Assembly: GCA_023055505.1 (NCBI GenBank)
Contig: JALIRH010000031.1
Span: 3,302,823-3,366,822 of the forward strand
Length of the DNA stretch: 64,000 bases
Reading direction: 5' to 3'
Origin: Callipepla californica brunnescens
Lineage: Eukaryota > Chordata > Aves > Galliformes > Odontophoridae
In this document: one piece after another, positions 57,766 to 64,000 of the stretch
How the letters are laid out: each line of letters opens with the position of its first letter
Numbering within the stretch: position 1 is the first letter of the stretch
Program-made: the position numbers and the translations under genes
The notes under the pieces: model-generated
Seen by the model: the letters and a program-made list of their open reading frames with translations, nothing else
The model's database searches: none
What the model was told of the DNA's origin: nothing

Positions 57766-60700
57766 TATCAAGCTTCAGCAGTGTTGTCCAGGCTTCAGCT
57801 GGAGATCGAAGGCTCCAGTCATGCGAATATGTGAATATACTATTAATGTATTTGAGGGTGGCTAAGGTGCTTCTTTTCAGCAAATGTTAGTAGTAAACCC
57901 AGATGAGCTTGTTATATTGTAGATAATATCAAGACTTTGGCACAGCAGATTTGTTCTGGTGTGTTCTTGTTTTTGCCCTAAATCTTGTAAGCAGTCATGT
58001 CTCTTGTCATGCAGGTGTGTAACCTAATGAGAATGACAAGCACAGTCCTTTTTCAACTGCACATCATTTTAGATAGACATCTGGCCTGAGGTCAGGCACT
58101 GAACTTTGTGAAAATACAAAGTGCTATCAGGCCTGGAGCATGGACAGCTGCCCCAGGAAGTTGCACAGCAGGCCACTTCTGGAGACCCCAGAGAGACATC
58201 TAAGTGAACAGCACAGATGAGGCTAGTAGATCCTAGTTTCAGTGTTGTGTTGATTGTTGAGAAATTTGGCATTTTTGGGCCTATTCACTAACAGGAATCC
58301 CTAAAGATTTGTTCCAATGGAAACCATTTTATTGTGTATGTGACAAAACTGCAAACTGCTACTTTGAGGAGGTTAGACAGAAAAAAAAGAAAGGTTTTAA
58401 TTCAGTTAAATTATCCTAATGGCATGTCCTCAACCTTGAAGAGGCTGAGGATTTTAAATATGACCATTTAAAAGAATAATACTGCTCTTGGAAAACCTTT
58501 CTATTCAAAATGAATTACTTTGCTGGCACCTGACTGACAAAGATGTTTTTTAGTATCAGACACAACATATAGTACACAAGGGCACATATTTTCTCACTGG
58601 AGAGCAGCAGATTATTGCCTGCTTTGCCATTTTGTAACATCACAACCTAAATGGCTTTTATGTTCTGAAAAGAAAAAGCAGGGGGGAGAAAGGAAAAGCT
58701 TTTGAAGAAAAAAATAATTTTCCAATAACCCCCATTAACTACAGAGGTCATTGTGGCAAAATGAATGGGATTAGAAATCCACTAAAAGCTGCAGTATAAG
58801 GTATGTCAAGACTGACAAGCTTTTCACCAAGTAGTTACAAATGGGACTAATGGTTTAAACTTGTTAGCCATTGTCAGAGTCTCTGATCCTTGAGTCAGCT
58901 ATGGAGGCTATGGCAGAAATCGATAAGGCATCACTTACATGGTGAACTGCTCAGAGGGAAATGCTCAGTTTTTCTTGGTCTGTCAGATGAAAACATGCAG
59001 TTGTATCTCCAGAAAGACTGACTGGTCTACCTGGTAGCAATTAAGTCTTTTGCCACCTTGAGCAATGATGAGCATAAGGGGAAAGGAAACTATTGCATGA
59101 GAAATTGCAGTTTGGAGTTCTATGCTATGACATAGCTCACGATGTGTTTTGGACCACCACTTGGATTATGAAGTCAGTGTCCTGAGACTGGTACATTTGT
59201 CTCACAGATCACAGAAAGCTTGGCAGTATTGTCATTGGTATGAACAGCCTGATAGCAAACTGCATGTAAACTACTGTTATAAGGACAGAGATATCCCCTA
59301 AGGCTGCCATTCTGAAACTGCTGGAGAAATCCCTTCTTGCTGGCATGCTCTGAAGCATTCCTGCATATTGATCAGCTGTTCTGGTGAAGCACTCTGAAGC
59401 TTCAATTAAATAGAGAAAGTTTCTGTGACATTTATAGACATGCTACAAATTGTCAGCAAGCTGTGCAAGACAAGTGCTGGTACTTCCATTCCAGGAGACT
59501 TTGAAAGATGGAGGTATGCTACTGATAGATTTGGTGTTCTCCTCTCCATCAGGGTTAGTTTGTAGCCTCATTTCTGTCCAGTACTGTAAGAATGGTATGA
59601 ATGCTGCAACTGTGATGAAATTCTGCCAAAGCAACAGTGATCTGTAAAGATTCCAGTACCCGTCTACTTGCTACCCTCTTCCAGAGGTTTAATGTTGCAA
59701 TGCTATGTATCATCTGACTACATATCCTTCGGTGCTGCCTCCCTTGCTTAATCTCAACTCTCTTTCATGCTTCCAGGCTGATAAAAAATGAATCACATCA
59801 TTTGTATTATTTGCTCAATATAGGTTTGAGGAAGGACAAGTTCAAGAAAGGAGAATTGTCTGGTTGTCAATACACTGCCCAGTTTAAGGGAAACTTAAAA
59901 CTAAAGATGCTTTTCTGACTCAGGAACTATGTGGGTGAAAACTTGCTATCCTAGGTAAAGGATCAAATTTTGACAGTGTGGTTGACTCAGGGTAGTTTTG
60001 AACAGATGCCTTCCTGCTGTTGCTCACATCCTTCCCTCTATTCCTTGCCCTTCCTCCCCTGTTTTACACATATGTATTATCTTCCACGGTGAGTTCTGGA
60101 AATTTTTTGTTAGTTAAAGGAGTAACGTGTTGCACTGGAGTTGTCTTAGTGACATCATTCCTACTGGAGAATGTTCGAATGGAGAAAAGGCAGAAAATGT
60201 CAAGGCTGTGAATTGATTGTTGTCACTGTTTTGTCCTCTCTCTCATACACTGTGCATTTTCTCCAGGTTCTCACTACTCAGAAAATGACTTTATTGTTAC
60301 TGTTGCTTGATTGCTCACAAAGGGAAAGGCAGCCTGCTAGAGGTCACTGAGGACCTTTTTTCTGAAAAAGGCTTGCTAAATGATACAGTAACAAGCAGCT
60401 GGTGTGGTCAGAGAATGATGAAGAAAGGAAGCTTCAGCCGCATTCTGTAGCCTGTTTCAGTTCTTAATAGGCTGTGTAGGACATGATTAAGTTTTTCAAA
60501 TTCCTTGTTGGGCTGAGAATAACATAGTGACGAATGTACATGCTCCTCAGAGGAGAACAATGAAGCCAGCTGAGGTAAGCTAAGAGCTATTATCATACAC
60601 AATTTAGTGGGCTTTGCTTGGTGTCCAAACACCAGAGCCAAATAGGTGGTAATGTTTTTACATTGCAACATGTAACATGAAGGTTATTTCAGACCATTTG

Positions 60701-60884
60701 CTGTAACAACCAATCAGTGTAATAGCATATCTGTGGTGAAGTACATGGCTAAAAGGCTCTGTGGTATCGAGTGGCTATGTTGTCCTAAACTCATCCAAAA
60801 TCTTGTTGTTTGTTGGCAGATCATGGTTACAAATGTCTCACAAAATTTATCGTGTCTGGAAATGCAAAGTTCTTTGAAACAAGT
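57766..60884. other. non-coding sequence, origin of 58860-59720 unclear
   Basis: No gene is recognised. The part at about 58860-59720 is less AT-rich, lacks simple repeats and has facing open frames (59443-59634 minus, 59450-59647 plus). It might be a very old transposon or pseudogene, but I could not match it to a family by reading both strands. A stretch near 58069-58250 is similar in texture. Confidence 0.4.
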
Positions 60885-60917
60885 TTTTGTTTGTTTGTTT
60901 GTTTGTTTGTTTTTTTC
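60885..60917. repeat. (TTTG)n microsatellite
   Basis: About six TTTG units, bounded by T runs, are read directly. Confidence 0.93.
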
Positions 60918-62860
60918 CATCTTTACATGAACAGATTTACTCTGGAGGAAGCAGCACAGTTACACAGTATTATGGCAGACTACCAGCCCTGAATAAACCT
61001 TCTCATCTTTGTGGTCTTACATGGCTTTCCATTTCAGCAATACATCTATCACAATTTCATGAAAAGTTGCTGGCAGGCATGTGCAAGTTGATACTGGAAA
61101 AGTCCTTCAGATGCAAAAAAGCCTCCCAGTGAGGTCAAGTCATTCGTAAATGCCTTGGTGCAGAAGCAGCTGATGATAAACACTAGCTAAATCTATAGAG
61201 GAGAAATCAATTCATTCCACTTACGAACCATATGCCTCCTGCTTTCTTTTGCATAACCACAGTAAGGGACCCAGAAGCAAAGGGATCAGAGTGTTCAATA
61301 AAACCATTAAGCAGTAATTTTTGTATGTGTGATTCGACAGCACTTTGAATGAATACCTAACACAGTTTTTGCAGTACTGGAGAATCATTTATGTGAATAT
61401 GCTTTTCCATAACTCTTATTCCTTCCCAAACTTCTGAAAATGTGCAGTAAGCACAACACAGAATCTCAGTAATAATGATAACAGTGAAATCTGTCTGTCC
61501 ACGTTTATTCCACTTCTAGTTCCTGGTTTAGTGACTCTTCTGTTGAGTTTCTCTGACTGCCTGCTTTTCCCCTCTCCACTGCTCACCCATATTAGGTCTC
61601 ATTTTCTGTTGCCTCCCTCCATTAATTCATTTTGAATGACTATTTGTATACAATTTTTTTGTACTTCACCTGCCCTTTTGTAATAAACTGAAGACTTCTT
61701 CAGCCTGTATCTGTTTGTGTTTGCTACATGTATCTGGTGTATCAGAATCCCAAGTGAGAACATCTGTGTTCACAAAATGGAAAGCAAGGTTTAAGGGGTA
61801 ATATTAGAAGAGATATTTAATTGTATTTCTTATGATGTAGAGAGGTTTAACTTACAGATAGAGTATGTCAACTTTCAAAAGTAAAGATACCAGAGCAGTA
61901 TTATGAATTAAGCTCCTGTTATGAATCTCCTTTACAGTGGGAAAATTTGGTGATTTCAGATTTTCTGCAGACAGCATTCTTACGGAGCACAAGGTCTGCC
62001 TTGCTACCTTTCACAACTCCCCTTTGTTGTCACTGAATACACTACTCTGGCTGAAAGTGAAGAAAAAGCTCTGGAAGTAGCTCAGGGCATAGAAATGCAA
62101 AGCTTTTAATATTAGAAACAGAACTTAAAGTCTGAGACTACATGTAAGGAGCTTACTTTTAATTCTTGGCTTCTCAAAGCAATATACACAAGTCACTCCA
62201 TTCTGCTTGGCATGAAGTGTTTTCAATCAGGTAAAGCTTTTCAAGGCTGTGGATGTTTCAGCTGTAGTTGTCAGACAGAAATGTAACATCAGTTGTTATC
62301 TGAAAGCGTAGGAGGGAGTAAAATATTTCAACCAGTCACAGAGAGGAAGAGAATTTTGTAAAGAGGACAAGACCTGGATAGAGCAGACGTAAAATCGGAA
62401 TGTTAAAACTTTTCCACAATACAAGCCTAAAAGAGCATGAGTGATTATTGGAGAGCAATCCATTGCAAGGTACCCAGATCAATTGTCAGAGAAGAGAAAA
62501 TCCTCTTCTCACTACATGTGTGCACAACAGTGATGCCTGGATTCAGGGCATTCCTGGCACTGTCCTCTGAAGGTGATCCAGCAGTGTGCTCAAGGAGATG
62601 TGATTATTCCACTTTCTGTCATAGCTGGAATGAATAAGTCATTACAAAGACCTGCCTTTGGTTTTGGTAATTTCAAATTTAGAAACTCCCAGACATAAAA
62701 TTAAGAATAAAACCCAGCTAACAAATGTATGATTTTAATGGAACGACTAAACTTTTTAACAAGACAGTAGTTTCATATAGGAGACCTGGATTTTATCATG
62801 CTGAACAGTGTTAGGAGTCATGCCTTATCATAAAAAAACCCTAACCAATCAACCAAACAA
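60918..62860. other. unique AT-rich non-coding sequence
   Basis: I see no gene, RNA or recognisable mobile element; open frames of up to 81 codons partly derive from the adjoining TTTG repeat. Confidence 0.5.
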
Positions 62861-62861
62861 C

Positions 62862-62893
<32 letters not shown>

Positions 62894-62899
62894 AAAACA
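62861..62899. repeat. (AAAAC)n microsatellite
   Basis: About five AAAAC units lead into an A run of nine, read directly. Confidence 0.92.
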
Positions 62900-63184
62900 C
62901 TAAGAGGTAGATTTAAAAATATTTCTTTAAACTTGTCTGTGATTTGACACATTATGACCTGACTATGTTGTTTCCATTAGAAGAATTAGGAGCCTCATAC
63001 ATGTTTGCAAATGTTGTTACTAACACTATTTGTGTAACATAAAGAGTCCTTAAATCTGGTGTGATAACATATTTCAGGTCCCTTTGTACAGAATCAAAAA
63101 GGTAGAGTACTTGGAGTATGTATATATATATCTTCATGGATAAATTTCAGATAAAGGTGCAGTGGAAATCTTACCCTCTGTCAT
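62900..63184. other. unique AT-rich spacer
   Basis: I see nothing recognisable between the microsatellite and the LTR; a short TA run lies at about 63120-63131. Confidence 0.5.
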
Positions 63185-63717
63185 TGTCGTGGTTCAACAC
63201 CAGTATGCAGCTCATCAGCACTCAGCCACTCTCTCATTTTCCCACAGTGACACAGAGGAGAGAATTGGAAATGTAAACATGTGAGAACTTGTGGGTTGAG
63301 ATAAAGACATCTTAATTGGTAAAGCAAAAACTGCACACACACACAAAGCAAAACAAATAATTCATTCACTGATTAGCAGGTGGATGATCAGCCATTTCCA
63401 TGAAAACAGGGCTCACCACATCTAGTTGCCCGGGAAGACAAGCACCTTAATTACAAACATATCCTCCTTCCTCCTTTACCCTAGGTTTTGTTGCTTAGTA
63501 CAGTGTATGATGTGGGATATGCATTTACTCAGCTAGGGTCAACTGTTGTGGTTGTGTCCCCTCCCAGCTCCTTGAGCAGAGGGATTGTTGTCTCAGTGCA
63601 AGCACTGTTGAGCAACAACTTAAACATCAGTGTTTTATCTAAAGTATTTTCATCACAAATCTGAACACAAAATATCATATGGGCCTCTGTGAAGAAATCT
63701 CAACCAAAATGATGGCA
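63185..63717 (-). mobile_element. solo LTR of an avian endogenous retrovirus
   Basis: The 533-bp unit begins TGTCGTGGTTCAAC and ends ATGGCA, giving the TG...CA ends of a retroviral LTR. Blocks typical of a widespread avian LTR family follow in order: CTTGTGGGTTGAGATAAAGAC near 63289 (kept to twenty bases: TTGTGGGTTGAGATAAAGAC), GGTAAAGCAAAAACTGC, TTCATTCACTGATTAGCAGG, GGGAAGACAAGCACC, GTGTCCCCTCCCAGCTCC and CAGTGTTTTATC near the end. In the remembered family the transcription direction is the reverse of the plus strand, with the TCTTTATCTCAACCCAC block at the R/U5 side. No second LTR or viral gene adjoins, so it arose by recombination between the LTRs of a provirus. No clear target duplication is left. 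The class III (ERVL-like) label is from memory. Confidence 0.8.
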
Positions 63718-64000
63718 CTTACTTAAAGCTCGTGTTTTGCCTGGAAATAAGACACTTTGTAATATATAGTTTAATTTAATCGAAGAATCTAGTTTCTTGC
63801 TAAACTGTAAGTTTATATTTGCTCTGAATAGTAAGTGTCTGGTCTGATTGTATTTGTATGAATATCCAAATTGATCTAACAGCACATGAGCTAGTGACAT
63901 TCTTAGGCTGACAGAACTGTCCATTAGCTAACAAACTTTTCTGACGTTAAAAATAAATAAAGTTATGGGCCCAGTTTCAAACATCTACTTCATTATAAAA
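63718..64000. other. unique AT-rich sequence to the window end
   Basis: I see no gene or repeat. The 74-codon minus-strand frame at 63700-63924 begins after the LTR end and has no known domain. Confidence 0.5.

Noticed and set aside
1..64000. CRISPR arrays, operons, bacterial promoters or phage modules
   Set aside because: No spaced direct repeats, no gene packing and no ribosome binding sites are seen; the transposons are animal-type and the density of coding sequence is far too low.

Overview
This window looks like non-coding nuclear DNA from a bird. The evidence is its repeats: six fragments of CR1, the dominant avian LINE; two copies of a Tc1/mariner transposon of the type known in chicken as Galluhop; and one solo LTR of a common avian endogenous retrovirus family. 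Galluhop-type mariners favour a galliform such as chicken, turkey or quail, but that is inferred from memory of the family, not from a search. The rest is AT-rich, low in CpG, and dotted with ordinary microsatellites and homopolymers. One assembly gap of 100 N lies at 51535-51634.

I found no host protein-coding gene, tRNA, rRNA or other RNA gene. The longest open frames (162 codons at 17208-17696, 151 codons at 28092-28547) match no protein I recognise and run through low-complexity or AT-rich sequence. The only recognisable coding traces are broken transposon genes: mariner transposase on the minus strand at about 806-1661 and 56047-56601, and CR1 reverse transcriptase tails on the minus strand at about 16203-16436 and 57309-57578. 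The window is therefore a gene desert, or the inside of a very long intron; the sequence alone cannot separate the two.

Layout: 0.7-1.8 kb, long mariner copy. 1.8-15.4 kb, unique AT-rich DNA with two regulatory-looking stretches (5.9-6.5 and 12.1-12.45 kb). 15.4-16.6 kb, an AAAC microsatellite and two CR1 copies whose 3' ends face each other. 17.2-18.3 kb, the most GC- and CpG-rich patch, behind a pyrimidine tract. 18.3-27 kb, unique DNA. 27.0-28.1 kb, a small tandem duplication, a GC-rich island of unknown origin and a cluster of T, C and TA tracts. 30.4 kb, CR1. 33.7-34.4 kb, a second CpG-containing, homeodomain-site-rich patch. 42.8 kb and 47.6 kb, CR1 pieces. 49.5-50.1 kb, a purine-rich block. 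51.5 kb, the gap. 54.3 kb, a long pyrimidine tract. 56.0-57.8 kb, a deleted mariner copy followed by CR1. 63.2-63.7 kb, the solo LTR.

No genes work together here and I see no new gene system. The points most worth following up are the paired full-length and internally deleted mariner copies, and several stretches (5.9, 12.1, 17.8, 22.2, 26.8, 33.7, 38.2 and 46.5 kb) that read like candidate conserved non-coding elements. Their conservation cannot be tested from one sequence.
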